From Sipunculus nudus (lineage: Eukaryota > Annelida > Sipuncula > Golfingiida > Sipunculidae): a DNA stretch of 64,000 nucleotides. The stretch is from contig CM049307.1 in NCBI GenBank assembly GCA_026874595.1, positions 42,166,362 through 42,230,361 of the forward strand, written 5' to 3'. The notes beneath the pieces are model-generated. The model was not told where the DNA came from. It ran no database searches and worked only from the letters and a program-made list of their open reading frames with translations. Below, in pieces: positions 1 to 12,300 of the stretch; position 1 is the first letter of the stretch; the number at the start of each line of letters is the position of its first letter. The translations under genes were made by a program, and so were the position numbers.

Positions 1-730
1 AGAAAAGACCTTTTACTAATTGGAAATACACGATTGCTTTTAGGATCAGAGTCACACAAGAAAGAATTGCTGTTAGGATCAGAGACACACAAGAAAGAAA
101 AGACCTTTTACTAATTGGAAATACACGATTGCTTTTAGGATCAGAGTCACACAAGAAAGAATATCTATTAGGATCAGGATCACACAAGAAAGAAAAGACC
201 TTTTACTAATTGGAAATACACGAATGCTTTTAGGATCAGAGTCACACAAGAAAGAATTGCTATTAGGATCAGAGACACACAAGAAAGAAAAGACCTTTCA
301 CTAATGGAAATACAGGATTGCTTTTAGGATCAGAGTCACACAAGAAAGAATATCTATTAGGATCAGAGTCACACAAGAAAGAAAAGACCTTTTACTAATT
401 GGAAATACACGATTGCTTTTAGGATCAGAGTCACACAAGAAAGAATTGCTATTAGGATCAGAGACACACAAGAAAGAAAAGATCTTTTACTAATTGGAAA
501 TACACGATTGCTTTTAGGATCAGAGTCACACAAGAAAGAATATCTATTAGGATCAGAGTCACACAAGAAAGAAAAGACCTTTTACTAATTGGAAATACAC
601 GATTGCTTTTAGGATCAGAGTCACACAAGAAAGAATTGCTATTAGGATCAGAGACACACAAGAAAGAAAAGACCTTTTACTAATGGAAATACAGGATTGC
701 TTTTAGGATCAGAGTCACACAAGAAAGAAA
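1..730. repeat. 95-bp minisatellite with alternating A/B monomers
   Basis: Copies begin at 1, 96, 191, 286, 380, 475, 570 and 665 (last one partial), judged by the recurrent AGAAAAGACCTTTTACTAAT. Odd copies carry AATTGCT(G/A)TTAGGATC and even copies AATATCTATTAGGATC, so the real unit is a dimer of about 190 bp. Copies 4 and 8 also share a missing T and TACAGGATTG, suggesting a 379-bp four-monomer unit. Each 95-mer is itself about 62 bp plus a 33-bp partial duplication of the TTAGGATCAGAGTCACAC end. The array continues to the left edge of the window. Confidence 0.95.
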
Positions 731-2348
731 GGAACTTATGTTGATTTAAACATTTCATTGCCGTAAGGGTTAAGAGTCAAACCAGAAAGAAGAGAACTTT
801 TACTGATGAAAACACCTGATTCTCATAAGAATCAGAGTCACGCAAAAAAAAAAAAGGAACCCTTACTTATAAAACACACTGTATCATAAATATATGAACT
901 GTTATTCACCTGTAAAGGATCAGTCAGTTCATATAGTGAGTATTGGTATTTATTGATGTAATAACATAAAAAGCTACATCATAATATCAAAAGGGAACTT
1001 TCTAGCAAAATAATTACCTCAAGACCTTTATCAGGAAATAATTATTTAGCTTTTATTCCTTTTAGAAAACAGGTAAACATGCAGCTGGGAATAATGTATA
1101 ATTTTCATAAGAAGTATATTAATCCTTGTTTTCTTGTCATGTTAATCATGTGATCATCAGAGTTATAATTTCTATCAGGTGTATTTGGCAAAAAAACAAT
1201 ATTGAAGGGTAGAGATATCATCTGGAGACACCTGCTAAATTAATCATCAGAGAGGTTTTATGTGTATTATGTCAGGCTACATCTTAGTATATCACGGTAC
1301 ATAGTACATGTACCTATGAATTGTGTATGATAGATCTGCATTTCATCAGCGTACCACTATATTTGTTTTAGTTGTTCTCACTGAGAAACCATGCTACAGT
1401 GTTTACCGGATGCACATCTGGTGATTTGGTAAAGGCAGCATCATGTTTACATTAGGCTATATAAGGAGTGTGCAAATTTTTCATTATTGGCAGGTATATC
1501 TTAATTTCATAGTTTTTAGGTCTTACGGTATTTTAAACCATATTAGAATTCACAGAATTGCTTTAATCATCGCTATTAACTTTTAAAGGTGTCTTGTTCC
1601 AGGATTATGAAATCTCATACCACAGTAAAATTCAAGGATAACCTCAGTTGTCAACATTAATTACAATAAATTTTATATTTCAGTTGTGTGTCAAATATCA
1701 TATTTCAGCCATTTCTTATTTTGGTAACCTCAATGTCCTTAAAAATAACAAAATCATGACCATTTTTGAATGTACAGGAATCCATTTTCATGGTGCCGCA
1801 GATTCATTCATATCTTTTGATCAGACAGACATGGTTAGATTGTGAGGCCATAACTAGCCATTTGTGTGACTGTCTGTGGTTATATATTTACTGATGCTGA
1901 TGCGATATGTTTTATTAATTCAGCTACATTAAAAAGATACCAATTCTTGCAATAACTAAAATAAATAAAATTTTATTTTTCCTAATAATAACCCTAAAAC
2001 TTCAATGTATAAAATCTTTTAAAATTTTTAATTATGTTAAAATTTTATTTTCTGATTCACTCTTTAAAAAAATTGTAAATGAATTATTTAAAATATTTTG
2101 ATGATCATGTAATTCAAATATTTTTGGATCAAGAACCAAGAGTTTAAACTTAATTTGTTTCGGAACATAACACTTTGTTTTATTAAGATTGAAAAATAAA
2201 TTATACTTGTGTGAATATATATATTCAATAAGCATACTGATGCAGCAGAGATTCATCTGTTCATGTGACGTATATTCAATTATGTATATATTTATGAAGA
2301 CAGTACCTGATCAGTATTTTACCTGAGATGATTTTCTCCTCATTACAG
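731..2348. other. Degenerate minisatellite edge, then AT-rich non-coding sequence
   Basis: About 731-870 holds decayed units of roughly 60 bp (AGAAAGAAGAGAACTTTTAC and ATCAGAGTCACGCAAAA recur). From 870 to 2348 I see nothing but AT-rich non-coding sequence, probably an intron in the 5' UTR. Confidence 0.6.
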
Positions 2349-2440
2349 GTGAGATGGGGTAGCCGAGGCCTGCAGCAGGAGCAGCAGTGCAAGCAGGAAC
2401 TGACAGCATTTGATAGCAGCCCAGGCTCCAAGTGTGCACC
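2349..2440 (+). other. 5' UTR part of the first coding exon, with a minimal upstream ORF
   Basis: A pyrimidine-rich tract ending CTCCTCATTACAG precedes 2349, so this exon looks spliced to a 5' UTR exon upstream of the window. The leader holds an in-frame TAG at 2414-2416, which rules out an N-terminal extension. It also holds a tiny upstream ORF, ATG GGG TAG, at 2354-2362. The acceptor is predicted by eye. Transcription could instead start within this region. Confidence 0.65.
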
Positions 2441-2500
2441 ATGAATGATATGGACAGACATATTCAACAGACTAACGATAGGCTTCAGTGTATAAAACAG
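2441..2500 (+). CDS. ZMIZ1: ZMIZ1-like exon 1 (residues 1-20)
   Basis: Encodes [20 protein letters not shown], nearly identical to the vertebrate ZMIZ1 N terminus (MNSMDRHIQQ...). The start is fixed by this match, by A at -3 of the ATG, and by the in-frame stop 27 nt upstream. The donor is CAG/GTCAGT and the exon ends in phase 0. Confidence 0.96.
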
Positions 2501-3258
2501 GTCAGTTCACACAACCCATGTAACAGCACTGATCTTATTACCTGCCTCTGTCCCTTGATCTTCTTTAGTTCTAGAGGATATATCCTATTCACAGCAAATG
2601 GTATATTATATTTTTATAGATGCACATGCCCTTACACATTCAGTTGCACTTTCTGGCTTACACTTGTCATTTAGTGCTAACAAAGCTTACAAAGTCCTGA
2701 TATGGACTGTGATGTGAGAATTTTTTTCCACCCCATGACTTGAAAAGAATGGGAGGAAAATGACTTACATAATTCAGGAAAATGGTGTTTCACAAATTTC
2801 TGTATAGGTTGTAAGTGCAATAGTGCAATGCTACATTGCACCATCTATCAGCTGTTTAGCTTTTGTTTTCAGAAATGCATTTGGAAATTGTACCTCCATT
2901 GTGTGCAACATGTTTTCTTATGTGGTCTCCCTTGAGTTACACTCCCAAAATTGTAAATACAATTTTTGGGACTCTCGTACATTGGAGATTAATTTAAGCC
3001 CCTTCTTCTTTGGTGTAGTACTCAACAATTAGAGGTAAGCCACAAAATGTGAAAAGTAGGTCTCATCAGGTTTATTGGTGTACTGTAAAAGGATTTACAG
3101 ATACAAACACATCTATCCCTCAAAATTTGATATTGGATTTTATCATTTTCATGTAGAAAAAGGTGGCTGTTATACTGAGGTGCCCATCAGTGTATATATG
3201 TTTATGTATATATTTCATTATAACCATGCTTTTTTTGACTATTGGATTTTAATATATA

Positions 3259-3307
<49 letters not shown>

Positions 3308-6300
3308 CAGAGAGAGTAAAAGAGAAAGATTATTCTTCAGGTGAAACATTTTTAGTATATGATTGTCACCTTCTCTGCCAGTAGGACATTTAACAGTCCT
3401 AATATTAGTAACAGTATATGTGTGATGCATGGTGTAGTAACAGCCCAAGGTTTGTGCACATGTATATTTATCAGTTGTCTGAGTAAAGTTATAAACTCAC
3501 CTGATAAAATCCACAGTTGTATAAGAAATGCCTGGGAGATCGATACTGCCACACATGTATATGACTGATGCTCACTTGTCAGTCTGACTTCAGTGATATT
3601 TATTAGTGACACATACCAGTTTGCTTGTAATTCATGTATGTTTACAAGTTGGCTGGTGTAACATTAACAGTATACTTCTTGGTAAAACATTGCCAATCAC
3701 TCCACGCCCACCTCCCTTGCCAAGCCAGCAATGACATCCACTTTCACATAATGTTTATTTGTTGTTTGTTATGTATTATAATAAAATGTGATTGAAACAT
3801 GGGTTTTGTGAACATTAAGATAATGCTTCATTCCCTGTGAGGATATTTAGGGTTTTAACATTTTAGTATTCTCCATTGTATCTGTATGCAAAAGCACTAG
3901 GGAATGTATTGTGTCACTTTGATGTCAATGCTTATCATTTTAAGAAGTTTTTTGTTCTGCCTAGTTAACTTTATAAAGTTAAACCAATCTCCCTTACTCC
4001 CTTTCCCATATAGAATGGTCATTCAGCTTTTTGACATTTGTTTTAAGAAATATAATATTTGCTTATTATTACTTCAGTTTGTGACAATAGCATTGATTAA
4101 AGCAGTAATTAGTGTTCCTTTTTCAATTATGTCTGTGTGGATTGATCCTGCTTTTCCCTGCATAGATTTGTTTGATCACAGTGTTTTCATTCACTTTGCT
4201 GGCACTCCTGTAGTGTGGTCTCTCAATTTGACATAATTGTAGTTCCTAGCAATAGGTTTAAGTGTATTTTATTGAGCCTGTTTCTTAACATATACCCTTT
4301 TTCAGTTAAGTTTAATTTGATGGAAAGCAAAAATGTCTTGTTAGGGATGAAAATTATTATTTAGAATATTTCAGTAGTCCTTTAAAGGTCTTTTAATGAA
4401 TATTTTTGTCAAGAGATGCAGATAGTTTTTTTTAATGAAAAATAAGTATATGTTATTATCTCAATTACTGACTTCTTCCAGTTTGTGCTGGGAATATGCA
4501 GCATTTAAACATTTTAGTGACAGATATATTTTCCTCACATTTTTCTTTTGCAGTTATAATAAGGTCACTATATGACCTTACTCCATAAAATGTCAGTCAG
4601 AATTAAGTACAATTCAATAAATACAGTAATAAACAGGAATTATGACGTGCAAGCTCAACATGAACATCCAGTTCAACTTTTATATGTTGCTTGGTAAGGA
4701 TCTAGTCCTGCATTGGAAATATTTGATCATTATTTAATGCACTGACTTGTGCAGTGTTCACAGGTGGGTGTGAATGTGTGGCAGTTAGAGCTGGTTATTT
4801 TCCATCATACAATTAGTGCTAACGGTGCGTCTCTCAACCTTGATCATTGGCTTCCTCAGGAGGGTATGCGTTCTTCCCAGTTTGGGCTTGTGTTGGTGTG
4901 TGTTCACATGAACAGAATCTGATGAAATTTTGAGGGAATTTGGAGAATAGGCAAATAAATCAGATTTTGGTGAAGAACATTATCAAGAAATATTCACAAA
5001 TGTACAGTCACTTATGCGTGAATGAACCTGGGAATATGGGTTAGTTTTATGGGTTGAAAAAGTGAATGCAAGGCCTGCATTCCTTAGAATGCAGATTACT
5101 AGTTCAATATTAAATTAATTACCTAACATTTAAGCACATTCTTGTATCTTTCTCTCTGTAGTCCAATGTGTATTTTCAGTGACACTCATTTTGTACTTAT
5201 CTTTCTAAATCATTCTGTAATTAACTCATTGATTTAACAGATACATTTACATAAGATATTTAATAAATGATCTTATGGGTTTTGTTTATTGCAGCATTTA
5301 ACTTCTTCAAATGGATTCCAAGGTGCAGCGAGAGAACTTCTAGACTGGTGCTCAGATCCTCGCGCATTCCAACCACCATTTGAACAGGGTTTAATTGGAT
5401 GTCTCACGGTAAGTACTTTTTTTCATAAATTTTGCTCTTTTTACACAAAAAACAGCTTTAAGACATCATGGGTGATACAAATAAAGTTTGTCTGTTACAA
5501 AACGTTTCATGCATTCCAGTAACTGGTTCTCTGGTGGAGCACTTGACTGCCAACCCATTCGCAGTCAGTACCATAATCATGATGCAACATGCCTACGTGA
5601 AGCATCCACACTAGTAGAATAGGTCTGAACCGTGTCACATGTTCACATGGCACTTAACCTAACAGTTTTAATTAATTAACACTGAAAATGTTTTAAAACC
5701 ACCTGTGGAGGATTCAAAATAGTTTGGTTAAAGCAGATTTGAAAATGTTTTGGATTATTGGCTAGACTCTCAACTCACATAAAAAAGGTATGTAAGCATT
5801 TGGCATTTTTGTTGTAAAAAGGGGTGTTAAAAAATAGAAATCCAGGTTTCCACAAATTGTAAAACCTTGCCAAGTTGTTTAGGTTTTGGTCTTTGGAGCT
5901 TCAGGTTCCCAGCTCAAACCCAGCCAACACATAAAAAACAAGGGAGCCATCAAATATGCTCCAATGCCTCAACACGTTTCGAGATCTTTATGGTGCTTAG
6001 CACATGTGATCTGTGAATTCTGTGTTGTCTGTTATTGATATGTCATCTTGATCATACATTTATTTTCATCTTCATTCAGTAGAAAATGCCACCTATAGGC
6101 CACAGACCTATCCAATGTAAAGTAAACAACCAGGACAGATCAATATAAAAAAATATATGTTTTTGTATTCTGTGCCTTACATGACAAAGGACAGATTTAG
6201 TCACCATCTCATGTCTCAGTTGGGACATAAACACATCAGGATGACTTGTGAAGGAGAAATATAGAAACAAACTTAATATGGAGCATCCTCCAAACAAATT

Positions 6301-9300
6301 TTCTCAGGTGAATAGACGTGTTTCCCACCAGTATTGTGAATCAGTGGTAACTTGTTAATCTTAAACATGTGATGAGCTGTGGCTTCTCTAAGTAGTAGAA
6401 AAATGATGAAAGAAGATAACTTATTTTTGGTTTCATAGTATCCATGATCTCAAGAACATTTTTAGGTGATAATACAGTTATGTTAAAGGGATTTTATTTG
6501 CAATGAGTGTAAATAGTGTACATGTGTTGGACACTTTTACACAGGTATAACCAGCAAAATTTAGTGCATAACAAAGAGGGCTGTGCTCCGATAAAAGTTT
6601 CATGTAATGACATTTAGCTTTACATGTTGTCATCGGCTATTTATTCAGTGTGAAATTTTATATGGCCCATTGTCTGTGTTTAAAGAAAATAAACAGTGAC
6701 AGTGGAATTCTATTGCTTAATGTGTAGTATTTAACCTACAATCCTTTTATCCAGACAAAACCAAGCCTATATTGTGAAGCAATATCTGTTTAAGTATGAG
6801 TACATGTGCTACAGTTACCCCAGACGGTGTGAAGTTTTTGTCACAGGGTACCAATTATGTCCCCCTTTCATGGCCTGCTTTAAAGGGGAATGTGACATGG
6901 GAACATCGGGATGACGAGGGTTTGTACATGTCTGACATTCCCATATGCCCCGATCTTAACACATGGTTTGATAGTTGAGTCGCTGTTTCTGTTACCCTAA
7001 TCATGTGATGGGGAGGGTGTCGATAATTGCTACATAAGGGATGACAGAATGTAGAACTGGGACAAATTATATATAGATATTGTTTTATTTCTGTTGCCCA
7101 CAAGTAATGCCCTTCAGATAATTAAATATTTTTATAGGCATGATTAATCATAATTATTAAACATTTATATTACCAGTGGAAATATTCCACTACACAGTTT
7201 ATGAAAGTTAATTGTCTGCAATCAGAGCTAATCATTGAACTTTTATTAATATTTTGGGTCACTGAAAACAAAAACAAATTGAACACTAAAATGTGCATAT
7301 TTGAATGTTATTAATTATCAGCATTTTGTGAAATTAAAAAAAAAATAAAAGAATTTGTGAAATAATGGAAAATAATTATGCTTTAAGTCAATGGAAATAT
7401 TTGACAGCAGCCGGAAAATGAGTTTTAGTATTGTAATATTACTGGGGTTACAGTATTTCCCAGAAAATTCTAAATTTGATACAGTTTTTAATTGTAAGCC
7501 CACTAACATATCTAAAACTACATACTGGTATTGTATGTTCTGTGTGCATGCATCATACTCAAATAGTAATGAAGATCAAGAAAGAAAAACTGCACACAGA
7601 TCATGATTATTTACTGGGATATGTAACATGATCAAACAGTGGTCTACATAACCAGATAACTATACTTTGTTGATGTATTCAGAGGGACAATAAAACACTG
7701 CTAAGTAAGTCTGTAAACAGGTTGACTATGTTTGTTCAAGAAGCGTGCCACATTTTGGTAAAAACTGCTAACAGACAATGTAATCCTTATAAGTGGAACA
7801 TAGACATTGAAACACATATTGTGTGTACAGGAGCATGCGTTTTATTAACACTTAACAACTTAAAAGTGTAAGTAATTATCCAATAGGAAGCAACAGTAAA
7901 TGAGGCTGTTTTGTGCGTGCTTACTTTCACGACATGTTAACTGTGTATACAGGTCAGCCTGTGGTAGTGCAGCGATGACTTGATGTGGTGTTATTTCTCG
8001 TCACACCCCAAGGTTATTAAATGTTCGCCTTTACTTGAACGTGCATAATACCATGTTCATTTATGTTTGGTGCAGTATATGAAAACATGAAGACACAATG
8101 GTCTTCTAGAGATTATGTTGTCCAAATCATTGTTATTAAAGTCACTCACAGACTCTTTGTTCCTTCAGGCATATTGTTATACCCCAGTCAGGTTAGATGG
8201 TTGGTTGGTCAGTCAGTGTGTCACATGGCTGGTTAGTTTGTCTGTCAGCAGCTTATCTCAATAAATTATGAACAGAATTTGATGAAATTTTGTGGTTGGT
8301 TACAGTAACACCCAAGAGGTTATATGGAGCACCATATTATGCTTTTGTTTATAGGATTCCAGGTTCTTTACCATTTGCAAGATAAGCTAGTTTGTTTACC
8401 CAGGCAAAGACAAGGTCCTACACTGGTATGAGGGGCCACCCTTGTTTTGGTATGCAGAAATGACCTGTGATGCAGCCATCAGTTTGGTGTACAATCACTC
8501 ACATTTCTTCAATCTCTCCTTCATGTATTTTCTACGCTTATGCAGCATATAACAAAGTTTGTTCATGACCAAGGCAGAGGTATATATGTGGTTTATGACT
8601 TCTCTCTAGGTTCTTATTATATAATTATTCAAGCAGCAAAAATCAGTGTGATTGAAACAAAGGGATTGGCTTAACAGTTGATGACAGTGATGAGACAGCA
8701 TTGTAAGCCCTTGATGAGTGTACCAAAGTTTAGTTTCCCATCCGAGTATGCTGAATGAATCCTGCAAGAACAGATAATTACATCTCTGCTTTTAAGGATA
8801 TAAAAAAAAACTGGCAAGGTATTATTGATCAAAGAATCTTAAAATTAATGAGTCATTGGAAAGTTATTGTTTTCTGTGTGGATGAGTTCTCGGGAGATGA
8901 GAACATCTGGTAAGGCCTGTGGTTTTAATACACCCATCTTTCATATGACGAGCAGTCAAGTTTGGGCCCCTGACAGCCGCTGGAACCTAATCAGGTGACA
9001 AAGATAGCGCAGGACGGTGAGAGCAACCCAGAGGTATTAGGTACAGATTAGTCCTGAGGAGGCTTGAAGACTTGTGTACTGCTTGAAGGGATCGCTAAAT
9101 CTCATTCTGCAACAGTGCTGAAGTCTTTTGTTGCTTTTTCTGTGTCCCTGCTTCCTGTCACAGTGCTGTTTATGCTTTCACTTTGTCTGTTTATCAGTCT
9201 ACCTTCAGTCTTTTGTCTTTCTTCACTTCTTTCTCAGTCTATCTGGAAAAAAGTCTATAAATATGGTATCATTATATCTTAAAGTCTTCTCAGTCTCAGA

Positions 9301-12300
9301 ATTTTTGTTCATTTTACTTTATTTGTCATTGCCTTTACTTGTTCCTGATAATTCTGTTTTGATGCATGCTGTCTTCTCTCATTGTCACTTTCAATTCCTT
9401 CTTCTGTTGGTTTTTTGGTGTGACCTTTCCTTGGTTTATATTGTGCTGTCTTTTGTCTGCCTTCATTACCCTCCCTGTCCATCTACCTTCACTGTCCAGT
9501 CTCTCTGCATATCTCTGCATCTTTACAAAGTCCCTGGCTATCAAAAATGCCATTAGTAGTCCATAACTCAGTCTTTATTTGCTGGTCATCTTACCTGTTT
9601 AGTAAAAATTAGTCTGAATCATGATTGAGGTTCTGTCACTGTTTGTTCGTTGGTCAGTTTCGGTTATTTATCAGCCTTTGCCTGTCTGCATATTCTTTTC
9701 TACCTCTTGGTCACTCATTGGTAAAAAATGGAGAAAGCTTGTTTCCAGTATGATTACATGTTTATCTCAAATCAGTTAAGAACCTACAGGAATTAGATAC
9801 AGGGGGTCCCAGACTGTCTTCCACGTTCAGTCCACTGTCCCATTGGCTGTAATTTTTGTAGATGTGACAAGAACGGTTCCATACAGTGTCTGTCTGCTGA
9901 GCCATGTAGGCCTGAGCTAACAAATTGTCTGCCTGCAATAGCCGCACCGCTAATCAGGTTTTATACCAGTGATGGGGAGGGCCTCAAGTGGAGAGGAGAA
10001 AGCGTGTTGCAAAAATGTGCCGGCAAAAAGCTCTAATCTGTCAGCGATGCCACCTGTCCTGCTGCAGGTTCATCTCATCATGACTGCACTGATTCCATGC
10101 TTTATTCCATTAATCATCCGCAATAACACTTGTTTTCTTGGCTCCTTTGTGTGCAGGGTTAACGATTGTCTGATCAATAATTGCTTTGTGAGGGATTAAA
10201 CATGTACTTGATAAAATAGTTATATCAAATGGTAATTATGCTTACCATGCTCACCATGCTTTAGCATCACGTAGCAAAAGGCATTTATATTTATTTATAA
10301 TGTTATAGTTTATGATCAATATTTTGACAAATAAGTGTAAGCCTGTTGTTGAAGTTGTTATGTTTCTCATTGTGTTATCAGTTTTATTATTAACATTACA
10401 TGTTTTATTATGCTTTCCATCAAGTTGCAAAAGTATCTGCTGATTTAGATTACTTTCACCTTAATAGACAAAAACTATTTGGGCTACTCTGTGTAAAAAT
10501 AAAAGTCCAATATTTTACCAGCCTATGCCTATGATTAACTCACGAGCAAACCTACAATACTTGAATATTAATCAATTCATGTTACATAGATGCTGTCCTT
10601 ATATCCCAGTTGGACCATTTTGTCATTAATATTTTATGATACCCTGAGCATTCATTTATGTTTTGGATCAGTTTTATACCAGCTGTTACTAGAGCCTATA
10701 CTAATATTTATACGTAGATGTGAATCAGGTGAGTCAAAAATAAATTTTAAAAATAAATCACTGTTCACCTGTTGAATACATTGTTTATATATCTCACCAC
10801 CTGGGGACTTTTTATTATTGTGACAATTGTAATACTGCTTTCCTTAATTCTGATTCACAACACTGATTTCACATAACGTGATATTTCTGATAAAACAGCA
10901 TTTGCATTTACATGTTTATGTGACATTTATAAAAACCAGGAAGCATTGAAAATCATATCATCATTCATCTGGTTATCATTTCAGGTTAAAAGAATGCTTA
11001 AAATCAAAGTTATATTTGTGGCATTAACTTTTTGTTTGATATGTAGGATCTTGTCATGGAAATTTATTCAAGTCTGGGGTACTAAGAATTTTATTAAACC
11101 AAACAAAGTTTATAAACATGTATCTTTCATTGACTTACAGTGGGATCTGTTCAAAAGACCACTTAACTATTTAGACCACTCTTGAGTGAACCGAAAGCAT
11201 TCACATTGGTTATGACTGACTTACTGTGTAATACCATCTGTGAATTAAGACCACTTTTGGCCAGTCCCACAGGTGGTTTTATAACACAGGTTTCACTGTA
11301 TATTATAGTTAGGCTAATACTGAATTTATGATGAATCATGCTCCACCTATTTTTCTTGTTTTGTCAGTGTTAATTTTTTCTTTATTTTAAATGTGTACTG
11401 CAAAAAACAATCTGCCGCTGAATGTCAGAGTCGCACAGTAAAGGAAACCTGAAAGGTTGAAGTGTGCATCTGGTGGTCATGGTTACCTGATGCTCTGCCC
11501 CTAGGAGAAAAGGGGATGGGGGAGGGTAGAGAGATGCTACACCTGCCCTTCTCATCAGCTGGCCTTACTGTACCCTCTGCTGTCTGTCGGTGCAGCTCCC
11601 TTCTGTCTGTGACCCCCCCAAGTCCAAATTTGTGAACATTTTGTGGCCTGTTGATACTGGCACATGGTGCTCACAAGGGCTGATGTGGTACAGATGTGTA
11701 TGATGTAGTCAGCTCCCCCCAGACAGCCCCAGCTCAATCAGTTTGGGTTTGCCAGCCTCCCAGGCCCTCCTTCCATGTCCTACTTGATACAAGCTGTCAG
11801 TTCTTGTTGTTTTCCAGGAGTCAACTGTACCAGGCCATGCTTCATGGAGCAGCCTTCATGTGCTGCCATCTGCTTGCGGAGAGCTTCACTAATTTGTCCC
11901 TCACTTATTATTACACTCTGGGTTATGTTATGAGGTATGCTGGCTCACTTGAAAACAATACTGACATTAATATATATTAGTGAAGCCACATGCTGGAGCT
12001 ATCAGCATACCATACAGCATCCACATGATGTTACAGGGTGCATAGCAGCCCCGGGAAGAGACCACAAAACTGTTTCAGGACCAAACCGATGTCAGCTGCT
12101 GACTGCCTTTGTTCTAATTGGCACTTTTCTTATCTCATGTTCAAAATGTGCAAGGGCTGTGAACTTCATCTGTCAACATGAAACCAGCCAGTGAATTGAT
12201 GGAATTTCATCACTCTTCTTTTTGTTCCCCTGTCACAGTGGTTGATTGTTAACCAGCAGTTGACAAAGAGAGGCCAACTGGGGTTAGCGGAAATTTTGTG

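Larger units (their letters stand above)
2501..5294 (+). other. Intron 1 (about 2.8 kb)
   Basis: GT-AG intron, AT-rich. It contains an (AT)n microsatellite at about 3263-3305 and a fragment of a dispersed repeat around 4850-5000. The ORF of 110 codons at 3904-4236 has no recognisable domain and biased hydrophobic composition typical of AT-rich intron. Nothing else was recognised. Confidence 0.85.

Noticed and set aside
1-730. CRISPR-like regular repeats at the left edge
   Set aside because: Units are contiguous with no unique spacers, the differences are point variants, and the context is animal genomic DNA.
3904-4236. 110-codon plus-strand frame in intron 1
   Set aside because: Hydrophobic AT-driven composition, no domain, no splice signals in phase with exons 1 and 2, which already join without a gap.
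6796-6978. Plus-strand 60-codon frame with balanced composition in intron 2
   Set aside because: No similarity to any family I know, no splice signals fitting the flanking exons, and the exon 2 to 3 junction is already continuous with vertebrate ZMIZ1.
9128-9556. 142-codon plus-strand frame with a hydrophobic, membrane-like sequence
   Set aside because: It lies in a CT-rich low-complexity block, where all plus frames give Phe/Leu/Ser/Cys. Another frame (9366-9566) is also open and no domain is visible.
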